A stretch of DNA of 64,000 nt from positions 20,945-84,944 of the forward strand of contig CALXLH010000032.1 of assembly GCA_944389145.1 (NCBI GenBank), in the 5' to 3' direction. Within the stretch, counting starts at the first letter, position 1. Each line of letters begins with the position of its first letter. A program made the translations under genes and the position numbers. Shown here one piece after another: positions 25,018 to 33,049 of the stretch. The DNA is from an uncultured Spirochaetaceae bacterium (GTDB taxonomy: Bacteria; Spirochaetota; Spirochaetia; Sphaerochaetales; Sphaerochaetaceae). The notes under the pieces are model-generated. The model was not told where the DNA came from, ran no database searches, and was given only the letters and a program-made list of their open reading frames with translations.

Positions 25018-26274
25018 TCACTCGAAGAGGAGATTGTAGTCCGGCGCGATCTCCCTGGCCTTCGATTCCTTATGCATGATATCGTAGAGCGAACGAGGGA
25101 TCGGGAGGGTCTTGCCGATAAGAGGCTCGACTATCGTATCGAACTTGGCAGGATGCGCGGTCGCGACGACTATCGTGGGATCGGAGGGGAAATGATCGCG
25201 GCGAACCCGCTCACCGCAGGCGGTATGCGGGCAGATCACATGGCGGTTCTCCTCCCACTCCTCCTTGATGGTGGCCCTTATCTCATCATCGGATACAGAC
25301 CACGAAGAAACATTCGGCCTGAACTCCTCATAGCTTGGGAATAGCGCAAAGAGCCGCTCCATATTGGAAGGAGCGCCTACATCCATGGCATTGGCGAGGG
25401 TCTCAACAGACGGCCTTGGCTCATAGCTTCCGCTCTCAAGGTAATCGGGAATCGTCCTGTTGGCATTGACAGCAAGCACGATGCGCTCGATCGGAGCCCC
25501 AACGGCCTTCGCCCAGAAGGCCCCTGTAGAATTGCCGACATTGCCGGAGGGGATTATGATGATGGGCTTCACGCCATAGCGCTCATAGTAGAGATTTGAG
25601 GCCCAGACGTAGTAGGCATACTGAGGCAGGAGGCGCCCGAGGTTGATGGAATTAGCGCTGGAAAGGCCTGTGTAGCGGCTATCCATAAAGGCATCCTTGA
25701 CCATCTTCTGGCAGTCGTCGAAGCTGCCTTCGACCTCATAGCTGGAGACATTGCCATCCCATCCGGTAAGCTGTCTCCTCTGTCTTTCAGCGACCCTTCC
25801 CTTAGGGAAGAGGACCTTGACGGAGAGATGCTCACGGTCATGGAAGGCTGACGCGACAGCACCGCCGGTGTCCCCTGAGGTGGCGACGAGTATCGTCAGA
25901 TCCTCACCTCGCCTGGCAAGGAGCCTCTCCATGGAGAAAGCGAGGAAGCGAGCGCCGAAGTCCTTGAACGCGGCAGTCGGCCCGTAGAACAGCTCAAGCG
26001 TGTCCTTCCCGTCATTGCTGTGGAAGGCGATGGGAAAGTCGAAGGCAGAGCGGCAGATATCCTCAAGATCATCCTCCAGCTCATCGCCTTCGAAGAACGG
26101 CCTGATCGCCGTATACATCGCATACCATGCGCCACGTGACAGCGTGAAGCCGGGAAGCGACGATGGCATCTCGGCAGGGATGAAGAGCCCTCCATCCAGG
26201 CAGAGCCCCTTAAGTATCGCATCGGAAGCGGTAAAACCCTCTCCATCCTTAGCCCTGGTAGAAACGAACCTCAT
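25018..26274 (-). CDS. thrC: Threonine synthase
   Basis: PLP enzyme for the last step of threonine synthesis, 418 residues. FYGPTAAFKDFGARFLAF contains the PLP-binding Lys (in AFKDFG), VATSGDTGGAVASAF binds the phosphate, and IIIPSGNVGNSTGAFWA is the third signature. The start at MRFVSTRAKDGEGF (26274) has AAGGAGG upstream; nine extra codons in frame were dropped. It follows the thrA-like gene by 10 nt. Confidence 0.94.
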   Translation of the reverse strand: MRFVSTRAKDGEGFTASDAILKGLCLDGGLFIPAEMPSSLPGFTLSRGAWYAMYTAIRPFFEGDELEDDLEDICRSAFDFPIAFHSNDGKDTLELFYGPTAAFKDFGARFLAFSMERLLARRGEDLTILVATSGDTGGAVASAFHDREHLSVKVLFPKGRVAERQRRQLTGWDGNVSSYEVEGSFDDCQKMVKDAFMDSRYTGLSSANSINLGRLLPQYAYYVWASNLYYERYGVKPIIIIPSGNVGNSTGAFWAKAVGAPIERIVLAVNANRTIPDYLESGSYEPRPSVETLANAMDVGAPSNMERLFALFPSYEEFRPNVSSWSVSDDEIRATIKEEWEENRHVICPHTACGERVRRDHFPSDPTIVVATAHPAKFDTIVEPLIGKTLPIPRSLYDIMHKESKAREIAPDYNLLFE

Positions 26275-26284
26275 AGAGTCCTCC

Positions 26285-28696
26285 TTAAACCTTCGATCCA
26301 AGATATGCGCTCAGGCGCAGGATATCGGCAAAGACACCGGCAGCAGTCACCTCAGGGCCGGCCCCCGGTCCCTTTATGACCAGCGGCTGGCTATGGTAGC
26401 GCTGCGTGGTGAACGAGATGACGTTATCCGTTCCTCTGGCCTGCGAGAACGGATGATCCTCAGGATACTCCGAAAGCGACACGGAGCATCTGCCATCCTC
26501 GACCTTGCCGACATAGCGCAGCCTCATTCCACGGCTCCTGGCATCATCATAGCGCCTCTTCATCTCCTCATCCATCTCTCCAAGCCGCTTCAGGAACTCC
26601 TCCTTCGACGCATCGCGGAGGCTCTCCGGGACGAGCGACTGGACCGCAAGCTCCGAGACCTCGACCCTGTATCCAAGCTCACGGGCAAGTATCACGGTCT
26701 TCCTAGCGACATCCATGCCGGAAAGATCATCGCGCGGATCAGGCTCGGTGTACCCAAGCTCCTTGGCCTTGAGGACAAGGGAGGAGAACGGAACGGTCCC
26801 GTCGTACTCCGAGAGAAGCCAGCATAGCGTTCCGGAGACCATACCCTCGACCTTCTCCACCGAATCCCCGGTTTCCCTGAGGTCCTTGAGCGTGCAGATG
26901 ATCGGCAGGCCTGCCCCTACGGTCGTCTCATAGAGGAACTTGCGTCCGGTACGGCTTGACTCTTCCATCAGCGCCTCATACTCCTCATATGGTCCCGATC
27001 CCGCCTTCTTGTTCGGCGTGACGATATGGAAGCCCTGGCGTATGAGCGAGGCATACTGCTTGGCCCTGGCCTCGCTGGAGGTGCAGTCCACGATGACAGA
27101 GTGGGGATAATATGAAGCGTTCACATGGGAGAGGAAGACCTCGTCGTTGTATGCGACGCCATGTTCCTTAAGCTCCTCCCTCCACTTCGAGAGGTCGATT
27201 CCCTCCTCGGAGAGCAGCATCCTCTTGGAGGTCGCGATTCCTCTTATGCGGATATCGAGATCGAACTCACGGCGCAGCCTGTCGCTCTCCGCGGCGATCT
27301 GGTCCAGAAGCGTCCCTCCGATATTCCCCGGTCCGAAGAGCCCGATCGAAAGCGTCTGAGCAGAGAGGAAGAACGAGGAATGGAGGGCCCTGAGGGCCTT
27401 GCCGCTCTCCTCGCTCCTGATCACCACGCTGATGTTCCTCTCGCTGGATCCCTGGGCTATCGCGCGGATATTGACGCCTGCCCTGGCAAGCGATGAGAAG
27501 AACTTACCAGCCACTCCCACGCGACCCGGCATGTTCTCGCCGACCGCGGCGAGGATGGCGGAGTCCGTCTCTGCCTCTATGCCCTTTATGCCGCCTTCGG
27601 CTATCTCGGTCTGGAACTCCTTGCGTATCGTACGTACCGCGGCGTTGATCTCCTTCTGCGGCACGGCGAAGCAGATCGAGTATTCAGAGGATGCCTGGGA
27701 GATGAGTATGACGGATATCCCCTCCCTTCGGAGCGCGGTGAAGAGACGGGATGAGACGCCCGGCACGCCGGACATTCCTGATCCCTCAACGTTCAGCAGC
27801 GCCACATGGCGCACCACCGAGAAGGCCTTTACCGTCGTACGGCTATCATTGTCTATGCCCTTCGCGGTGATGAGCGTTCCCTCATTCTCTATATCCCCCC
27901 AGTAGCGGAGCGAGATCGGAAGGCCTGCCGCAGCTGCCGGCTGGAATGCATGCGGATGGATGATCGGAGCGCCGAAGAAGGAAAGCTCCGTCGCTTCATC
28001 ATATGTGAGATTCCTTATGACATGCGCAGATGGGACGTCGCGGCGTGATGCAGAGCACAGGAGCGAACGGCTGTTCCAGAACGTCAGAGGTGCCTTATGG
28101 CCAGATGCGATCAGCGCTGCGGTATACTCGCTTGCCCCCTCGGTCCGTACCTTTCCTGACGCATCAGCGGAATTCAGCACCGAATAGAGATTGCCCGATA
28201 CGAATACCACGCCGGAAGGGAACTCCTGGCATCTCACGGCTTCCTCGGGCGTCATCATCACGCTCTCCATCCCTTCTTCCCTGAACCTCGCGTCAAGGAT
28301 CATGGAGATGAATGAGCTTGTAAGCTCAGCAAGGTATCTGGCAGCTGAATCAGGAGCATCCTTGAGGAGCCACACCGCATCCAGGATCTCCTCAATCTGG
28401 GAGAATGATGCATTTATGCTGTTATCGATACGCTCCGCGTTCTCCGCGCTGAGCGTGCTATCCACTGTCTCGATCCAGGCATTCTGACTGCGTTCGAAGC
28501 GGCTCCAGAGCCTTTCATCGTTCTCTGCGGCTGCAGATAGCAGCGACACCATCGAAAGCTCCGGCGAATCTACAGGTGAAAGCACGAATACCTGCGTGCT
28601 TTCCTTTCCCTCGCCGGCTATTGCCATCAGCTTCGAAATTCCCGGCTTTGAAGAGAGCATCGAGCCCTCGAGTGCATGGATTCGGATTCCAGACAT
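26285..28696 (-). CDS. Homoserine dehydrogenase fused to a degenerate aspartokinase domain (ThrA-like)
   Basis: 803 residues with the order of E. coli ThrA: aspartokinase-like domain, two ACT domains, homoserine dehydrogenase (HSD). The HSD half looks intact: LFGPGNIGGTLLDQI for NAD(P), IVDCTSS, VTPNKKAGSG, ETTVGAGLPII and the catalytic segment DPRDDLSGMDVARK. The ACT segments NVEGSGMSGVPGVSSRLF and SQASSEYSICFAVP are also normal. The kinase half is not: the KFGGTS motif is missing at the N-terminus (IRIHALEGSM instead), the GRGGSD segment reads TEGASE at about 185-190, and the DVDGVYTADPR segment reads NSRSLLCSASRR. It probably has HSD activity only. The start at 28696 has AGGAG 5 nt upstream. 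Confidence 0.88.
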   Translation of the reverse strand: MSGIRIHALEGSMLSSKPGISKLMAIAGEGKESTQVFVLSPVDSPELSMVSLLSAAAENDERLWSRFERSQNAWIETVDSTLSAENAERIDNSINASFSQIEEILDAVWLLKDAPDSAARYLAELTSSFISMILDARFREEGMESVMMTPEEAVRCQEFPSGVVFVSGNLYSVLNSADASGKVRTEGASEYTAALIASGHKAPLTFWNSRSLLCSASRRDVPSAHVIRNLTYDEATELSFFGAPIIHPHAFQPAAAAGLPISLRYWGDIENEGTLITAKGIDNDSRTTVKAFSVVRHVALLNVEGSGMSGVPGVSSRLFTALRREGISVILISQASSEYSICFAVPQKEINAAVRTIRKEFQTEIAEGGIKGIEAETDSAILAAVGENMPGRVGVAGKFFSSLARAGVNIRAIAQGSSERNISVVIRSEESGKALRALHSSFFLSAQTLSIGLFGPGNIGGTLLDQIAAESDRLRREFDLDIRIRGIATSKRMLLSEEGIDLSKWREELKEHGVAYNDEVFLSHVNASYYPHSVIVDCTSSEARAKQYASLIRQGFHIVTPNKKAGSGPYEEYEALMEESSRTGRKFLYETTVGAGLPIICTLKDLRETGDSVEKVEGMVSGTLCWLLSEYDGTVPFSSLVLKAKELGYTEPDPRDDLSGMDVARKTVILARELGYRVEVSELAVQSLVPESLRDASKEEFLKRLGEMDEEMKRRYDDARSRGMRLRYVGKVEDGRCSVSLSEYPEDHPFSQARGTDNVISFTTQRYHSQPLVIKGPGAGPEVTAAGVFADILRLSAYLGSKV

Positions 28697-28716
28697 CATC
28701 TCTCCTTATTTATCGC

Positions 28717-28743
28717 AAAAAAGCTCCCGTCTGAGGGAGCTTT
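28717..28743 (-). terminator. Rho-independent terminator after rpmB
   Basis: On the minus strand AAAGCTCCC (28743-28735) pairs with GGGAGCTTT (28728-28720), with a 6-nt loop and a run of six T ending at 28717. It lies 20 nt after the rpmB stop and only about 20 nt before the thrA-like start. Confidence 0.85.
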
Positions 28744-28762
28744 GCTAACTGGACTCTGCCGC

Positions 28763-28993
28763 TTATACGACCTTTACGATCTTTCCGCTTCTCAGGCAGC
28801 GTGTGCAGACCTTGATAGTCCTCGGCGTGCCATTGATGAGAGCCTTGACAGATACGATATTGGGCTTGAATGTGCGCTTCTTGGTCACTCCGATATGCTG
28901 ACCGACACCGCCCTTCTTCTTAGCCTGTCCTTTGCGCGGTACAATCGAACCCGAAATCGTCCCCTTGCCGCAGATTTCACATCTTCTTGCCAT
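28763..28993 (-). CDS. rpmB: 50S ribosomal protein L28 (zinc-binding form)
   Basis: 76 residues. MARRCEICGKGT at the start and CTRCLRSGKIVK at the end give two CxxC pairs, the zinc-binding C+ form. The middle segment GGVGQHIGVTKKRTFKPNI is typical of bacterial L28. The start at 28993 has AGGTGG upstream; 19 earlier codons in frame are not part of the protein. Confidence 0.95.
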   Translation of the reverse strand: MARRCEICGKGTISGSIVPRKGQAKKKGGVGQHIGVTKKRTFKPNIVSVKALINGTPRTIKVCTRCLRSGKIVKVV

Positions 28994-29144
28994 GTTATCA
29001 TCCACCTTATACTGAATTATCAAAAAGGAGAGGCATCCTGCCAGGAGCATGGCAAATGCCAGTCACAACTCTGAGACTATACCCAATGCGGGGATTTTTG
29101 TAAATAGCTTTATACGCCAAGGGGTTTCATGCCATACTCACTGC

Positions 29145-29549
29145 ATGGAAAGGATCGTGGCATTGGCACTTGCGGAGCATGACAGGCTCATATGGAGGCG
29201 TCGCCTGACTTCCTGCTATAGGGAGACAGGGGACTGGACGGCCTACCTGATGCCTCCCTCGGTGATCCTTCCGGGCCCTGATTCCATAGATTTCTTCCTG
29301 GACGCAGGAAACGGCGTGTTCCGCCACAAGGGAAGACCATCATGGAATGGGAAGGCATCGGTCCTGGCAATCAACGATGAGCGCCTCTCAGCCTTCCCCG
29401 GTGCGGGACTCTTTGTCTCAGCGTTACCCGATCCACCGCCTTATGATTTCAACGAAGGAGAGGTGAAGGTATCTGACCTTCTCCTGATAGAGCGTGATGA
29501 AAGGTCATTCAAGGTAATACAGCGTCGACCATTACGTCTTAAAGGCTGA
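29145..29549 (+). CDS. Hypothetical protein
   Basis: 134 residues from MERIVALALAEHDRLIW. I recognise no family. The sequence has balanced composition and protein-like segments (TSCYRETGDWTAYLMPPSV, SIDFFLDAGNGVFRHKG, VSDLLLIERDERSFKVIQ). It fills the gap between rpmB (divergent) and nth (convergent, 18-nt overlap). There is no Shine-Dalgarno. CATACT (29133-29138) lies 6 nt before the ATG, which would fit the leaderless pattern seen elsewhere, but its -35 is poor. The frame also extends upstream to 29049 without support. Confidence 0.5.
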   Translation: MERIVALALAEHDRLIWRRRLTSCYRETGDWTAYLMPPSVILPGPDSIDFFLDAGNGVFRHKGRPSWNGKASVLAINDERLSAFPGAGLFVSALPDPPPYDFNEGEVKVSDLLLIERDERSFKVIQRRPLRLKG

Positions 29550-30173
29550 GGGACATATTCCGGAGAGGAAGCATTCAGTGCATCTTGGACGCGGGGAGCA
29601 TACGGTACGGCCATGAAGGTTCACCGTCATGCTGAGCCTGGCCCAGAGGGATGGATCGAAGCGCTCCCTTATCTCCCTTGCGCTCCTGATCCTGTCATCG
29701 GTATCTGTAAGGCCGAGCCTCTTGGCAACCCGTACGAAATGGGTGTCCGCAATGACGCCGGGACGGCCCAGGACGGAGACGAGATAGCAAGCCGCGGTCT
29801 TTTCCCCTACTCCAGGAAACCGAACGAGCTCCTCCTCGTCCTCAGGCAGCCCATGCTCGCTGACATAGGAGGCCACCTTGCGTATATTCCTAGCCTTCGA
29901 CCGTGAAAGCCCTGCGGAATGGATAAGGACCTCTATCTCATCCTCGCTGGCAGCTGCGATATCAGATGGGAATGGGAAGGAAGAGAACAGCCTCTCCGCC
30001 GCGGCCTCTGCCTGCCTGTCCGTGGTGGATGCGGAGAGCATCACCGTGACAAGGAACCTGAATGGCGAGATGACCGGCAGGAATGATATCTCCTCGGGAT
30101 AATGCTCCGAAAGGAGCCTGGCTATCTCCGCTCCCCTACCTCTCTCTTCCTCGCTCCAGATCTTTCCGCTCAT
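29532..30173 (-). CDS. nth: Endonuclease III (DNA glycosylase/AP lyase)
   Basis: Removes oxidised pyrimidines from DNA, 213 residues. The helix-hairpin-helix LVRFPGVGEKTA holds the catalytic Lys, and VIADTHFVRVAKRLG holds the catalytic Asp. The C-terminal cysteines read C-x5-C-x2-C-x5-C; the family usually has six residues in the first gap, so the Fe-S loop is one residue shorter. TATAAT (30185-30180) ends 6 nt before the ATG: probably leaderless. Confidence 0.92.
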   Translation of the reverse strand: MSGKIWSEEERGRGAEIARLLSEHYPEEISFLPVISPFRFLVTVMLSASTTDRQAEAAAERLFSSFPFPSDIAAASEDEIEVLIHSAGLSRSKARNIRKVASYVSEHGLPEDEEELVRFPGVGEKTAACYLVSVLGRPGVIADTHFVRVAKRLGLTDTDDRIRSAREIRERFDPSLWARLSMTVNLHGRTVCSPRPRCTECFLSGICPSAFKT

Positions 30174-30179
30174 GTAATC

Positions 30180-30229
30180 ATTATAACATTCCTGCGACTA
30201 TTGACCACGCTTCAGCTTTCTCCTATACT
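30180..30229. promoter_or_regulatory. Back-to-back promoters of nth (-) and tRNA-Pro (+)
   Basis: Rightward: TTGACC (30201-30206), 17-nt spacer, TATACT (30224-30229), ending 10 nt before tRNA-Pro. Leftward: TGGTCA (30207-30202), 16-nt spacer, TATAAT (30185-30180), ending 6 nt before the nth ATG. The two -35 boxes occupy the same bases. Confidence 0.65.
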
Positions 30230-30239
30230 CGGCAATGTT

Positions 30240-30312
30240 CGGGACGTCGCCTAGCGGCTATGGCGCCTGCTTTGGGAGCAGGATATCGCTGGTTCGAGTC
30301 CAGTCGTCCCGA
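30240..30312 (+). tRNA. tRNA-Pro (anticodon TGG)
   Basis: Cloverleaf by eye: acceptor CGGGACG/CGTCCCG, D arm with GCCTAGCGGCTATGGC, anticodon stem CCTGC/GCAGG around TTTGGGA, variable loop, T arm CTGG-TTCGAGT-CCAG. The anticodon TGG reads CCN proline codons. The first base pair C-G is the usual bacterial tRNA-Pro identity pair. The 3' CCA is not encoded (ACTA follows), so a CCA-adding enzyme is needed. Confidence 0.95.
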
Positions 30313-30318
30313 CTAAGG

Positions 30319-30340
30319 CCGGCTCTAGAAGCCGGTTTTT
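30319..30340 (+). terminator. Rho-independent terminator after tRNA-Pro
   Basis: CCGGCT (30319-30324) and AGCCGG (30330-30335), 5-nt loop, followed by TTTTT. Confidence 0.9.
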
Positions 30341-30603
30341 CCATTTCGGTATATCTGTATTCGATTCAGGCAGGAGCGTAATACACATTCCCGATAATCC
30401 AGCTTACATACAAATATGTACCAGACATAAATTCCTAGATAGGAATTATATTATTGTCAAGTATTAAAAGAAAAAGAGAGAATATCGCGTTCTGAAAACC
30501 CAGAATCCATGATTTATCGCGTTCTGAAAATCAAGAATCTATGATTTATCGCATTCTAAGGCATTGCCTGCATACAGGAACACCTTACTGTATCAGGAGT
30601 TAT
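30341..30603. other. Non-coding, AT-richer stretch between tRNA-Pro and the GH3 gene
   Basis: No convincing gene on either strand. It holds an 18-bp near-palindrome AATTCCTA-GA-TAGGAATT (30430-30447), which looks like a protein-binding site or short hairpin, and the tandem repeats listed separately. No mobile-element ends were seen. Confidence 0.6.
30484..30561. repeat. Tandem 32-bp repeat, about 2.4 copies
   Basis: Units begin ATCGCGTTCTGAAAA at 30484 and 30516 and, diverged and truncated, at 30548 (ATCGCATTCTAAG). The two full units differ at three or four bases. The first contains the inverted repeat TTCTG-AAAACC-CAGAA. There are no spacers, so it is not a CRISPR array. Confidence 0.8.
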
Positions 30604-30633
30604 AATAGCCGGCATCCTAAGATACCGGCTATT
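30604..30633 (-). terminator. Hairpin downstream of the GH3 gene
   Basis: AATAGCCGG (30604-30612) and CCGGCTATT (30625-30633), a perfect 9-bp stem with a 12-nt loop, 8 nt after the GH3 stop. There is no T tract, so termination is likely but not certain. Confidence 0.5.
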
Positions 30634-30640
30634 CTGCAGC

Positions 30641-33049
30641 TCACTCCAGCTCAATCATCCTCGATATGATCCGAAGCGCATTGTGCCTAAGGTCCTCCAT
30701 GGTTATGAGCCCATCATCATAGGCCTTGTGAAGCCTGTCGGAGAAGCTTGTAGGCATCTTCACGTTGACTCCCGCAAGAAGCTCAAGATAATCCTCCCCA
30801 TGCGTCCACCAGTCAGATACTACGATACCCTTATACCCCCATTCCTCACGGAGTATCCCAGTAAGAAGATCATGGTTTTCTGACACTCGCGTTCCATTGA
30901 GCATGTTGTAGGAACACATCACCGAGAAAGGATCAGATTCGCGGATGATGATCTCGAACTGCCTTAGGTATATCTCCCTCAAGGCCCTTGCAGATACCCT
31001 TGAATCACTGTCCTTGCGGTTCGTTTCCTTATTGTTGCAGGCAAAGTGCTTCAACGAGACCCCTATACCGTTCTGCTGGACTCCTCTGACAAATGCGCTT
31101 CCGATAAATCCGGAAAGAAGCGGATCCTCAGAGTAATACTCGAAGTTCCTGCCGCAGAGCGGGCTCCTGTGGATATTCACCGCCGGGCATAGCCATACCC
31201 CGATATTATTCTCCTTGACCTCGAGGGCTCCGGCATTTCCGACCTCGCCCACAAGGGCTGTATCCCAGGTAGAAGCAAGCATGGTCTCAATAGGCCAGGC
31301 TGTGGTGGTTATACCACATCTTGGAAGGATGCGGAGGCCGGCAGGGCCATCGGCTGTAAGGAGATTGAATATCCCATATTCCTCATGACCGCCTATCCCA
31401 TAGGTATTGGCCACTCCGCGGTTGGGCTTGCCTCCGCAGAGATCGATAAGAACATCGACAGGGAGGGAATCCACGAATCCCTCAGCACTTATCCTGCCAT
31501 CAGCAACATCATCAAGCTGAGGAAGCTCAACGGACTCAGGTATCCGCTCAAGCGCCATGATCCCTGGCTTTATGAAATCCATCTCCTCAGGGGTACGCCG
31601 ACCAAAAGCTGACTCAGATCCAGACGCATCATCCTGCACCAACTCCTTCCAGCTTCCGTCAGCTTCCATCACCCTGCTGAGACGATGAGGCGCGCAGTAT
31701 GGCTTATGCTTAGATACGATCACATCATCAGCAAGATCAACGGACAAGCCAGCCTCAACGAAGGAGATGCCATCATCCGAGATAAGGAATGAGTATTTCC
31801 CCTTCTCAAGGATGAATGAATCCTTGGAGATTGTCCCATACTCATCATATGTAGCTATGTCAGCAAGGGAGAATGAGATAGACAGGCTTTCCTTTCCTCT
31901 GGGCTCAAGCCTTCCGGTCTTCCCAAACCCGCAGAGAACCCTCTTAGGCTTTCCGATGCGACCGACAGGGGGAACGGCATAGATCTCCACTACATCCCGG
32001 CCAGCATGGCTTCCCTTGTTTTCGACATCCACTGAAATGGTAACATCGAGATCCTTATTACTTCCCTCTGTCTTTCCGATGCTGAACGAGGTATATGAAA
32101 GGCCATAGCCGAATGGATAGACCACCTTTTCCGCGGCTCCAGGTATCGTAGAGAAGTACCTGTATCCCACATAGACATCTTCCCTATACTCGACATAGTC
32201 GAGGCTCTCATGGAAGCCATCCGTCGAAGGATAGTCCTCAAGCCTTCGCGCATACGTATCGGTAAGGCGTCCTGATGGAGAGTCATATCCAAGAAGGATA
32301 TCCGCAACCGCAGGACCACCCTCCATTCCTCCCTGGAAGACATGCATCGCTCCCTGTATGCGCGGATCATCAGCGATCCAGGAGACATCCATGACGCCTC
32401 CGGCATTCAGCAGCACGATAACACGAGGGAAGGCCGATACGACCTTATCGACCATAGCTCTCTCAGCATCGCTGAGGTAGAAGTCCCCATGCTCGAAAAC
32501 AGCAGCCTGCATCTCAAGAAGCGCCTTAGTCCCCTCCTCTGTCGAGAATATCGGAGCCCCTTCGGCAATCCTGTCCCAGTTCTCTCCTGAATAACGGCTT
32601 ATCACTATGACCGCTGTATCCGTGAAGGAGCGGGCCTCTTCCACCATCGCAGGATCAAGCTCCGGCTCCTTTACCAGCCCAGGGCTCGCTCCTCCTGCAT
32701 ATTCAGATGTGACATAGTCGCGGTAGAAATCAATCGTAGGATGGAAGAGCCTTATGACACCTTTCTTCTCCCTCTCCTCAAGGCCATCAATTATGTTCCA
32801 GCAGGAGGATATGAAGACATCGCCGCTTCCCCCACCGCCTTTGACATAATCAGCGCACCCCTTGCCAAAAAGAGCCAATGAGGTCCCTTTTACAAGAGGC
32901 AGGACCGAATCATCATTCTTCAGAAGTACGATTCCCTCTCTCGCGGCCCTGCGCGAAAGCGTCTTATGCTCATCCGATGCAGTCACGCGCCTGCCATCAG
33001 AACCAAGCGGAATCGACGGAAGATACCTCCATCTCTGCCATCTGCTCAT
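30641..33049 (-). CDS. Glycoside hydrolase family 3 protein with permuted domain order
   Basis: 802 residues, no signal peptide, so cytoplasmic. The usual GH3 order is reversed: the (alpha/beta)6 sandwich comes first (AAREGIVLLKNDDSVLPL, VYPFGYGLSYTSF), then an FnIII-like segment (DVTISVDVENKGSHAGRDVVEIY), then the TIM barrel last (ADGPAGLRI, KHFACNN, NMLNGTRVSEN). The nucleophile is Asp746 in GIVVSDWWTHG. Such permuted GH3 beta-glucosidases are known from rumen and gut bacteria. Its start overlaps the GH32 stop (ATGA) with GGAGG upstream. In this operon it may release glucose or another terminal sugar; the linkage cannot be read. Confidence 0.88.
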   Translation of the reverse strand: MSRWQRWRYLPSIPLGSDGRRVTASDEHKTLSRRAAREGIVLLKNDDSVLPLVKGTSLALFGKGCADYVKGGGGSGDVFISSCWNIIDGLEEREKKGVIRLFHPTIDFYRDYVTSEYAGGASPGLVKEPELDPAMVEEARSFTDTAVIVISRYSGENWDRIAEGAPIFSTEEGTKALLEMQAAVFEHGDFYLSDAERAMVDKVVSAFPRVIVLLNAGGVMDVSWIADDPRIQGAMHVFQGGMEGGPAVADILLGYDSPSGRLTDTYARRLEDYPSTDGFHESLDYVEYREDVYVGYRYFSTIPGAAEKVVYPFGYGLSYTSFSIGKTEGSNKDLDVTISVDVENKGSHAGRDVVEIYAVPPVGRIGKPKRVLCGFGKTGRLEPRGKESLSISFSLADIATYDEYGTISKDSFILEKGKYSFLISDDGISFVEAGLSVDLADDVIVSKHKPYCAPHRLSRVMEADGSWKELVQDDASGSESAFGRRTPEEMDFIKPGIMALERIPESVELPQLDDVADGRISAEGFVDSLPVDVLIDLCGGKPNRGVANTYGIGGHEEYGIFNLLTADGPAGLRILPRCGITTTAWPIETMLASTWDTALVGEVGNAGALEVKENNIGVWLCPAVNIHRSPLCGRNFEYYSEDPLLSGFIGSAFVRGVQQNGIGVSLKHFACNNKETNRKDSDSRVSARALREIYLRQFEIIIRESDPFSVMCSYNMLNGTRVSENHDLLTGILREEWGYKGIVVSDWWTHGEDYLELLAGVNVKMPTSFSDRLHKAYDDGLITMEDLRHNALRIISRMIELE

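Noticed and set aside
28700..28762. T-box or leader-peptide attenuator for the thrA-like gene
   Set aside because: The gap is too short for a T-box and no run of Thr/Ile codons is present; the hairpin is a simple rpmB terminator.
30484..30561. Possible CRISPR array
   Set aside because: The units are directly adjacent with no spacers, only 2.4 copies, and no cas genes are present.
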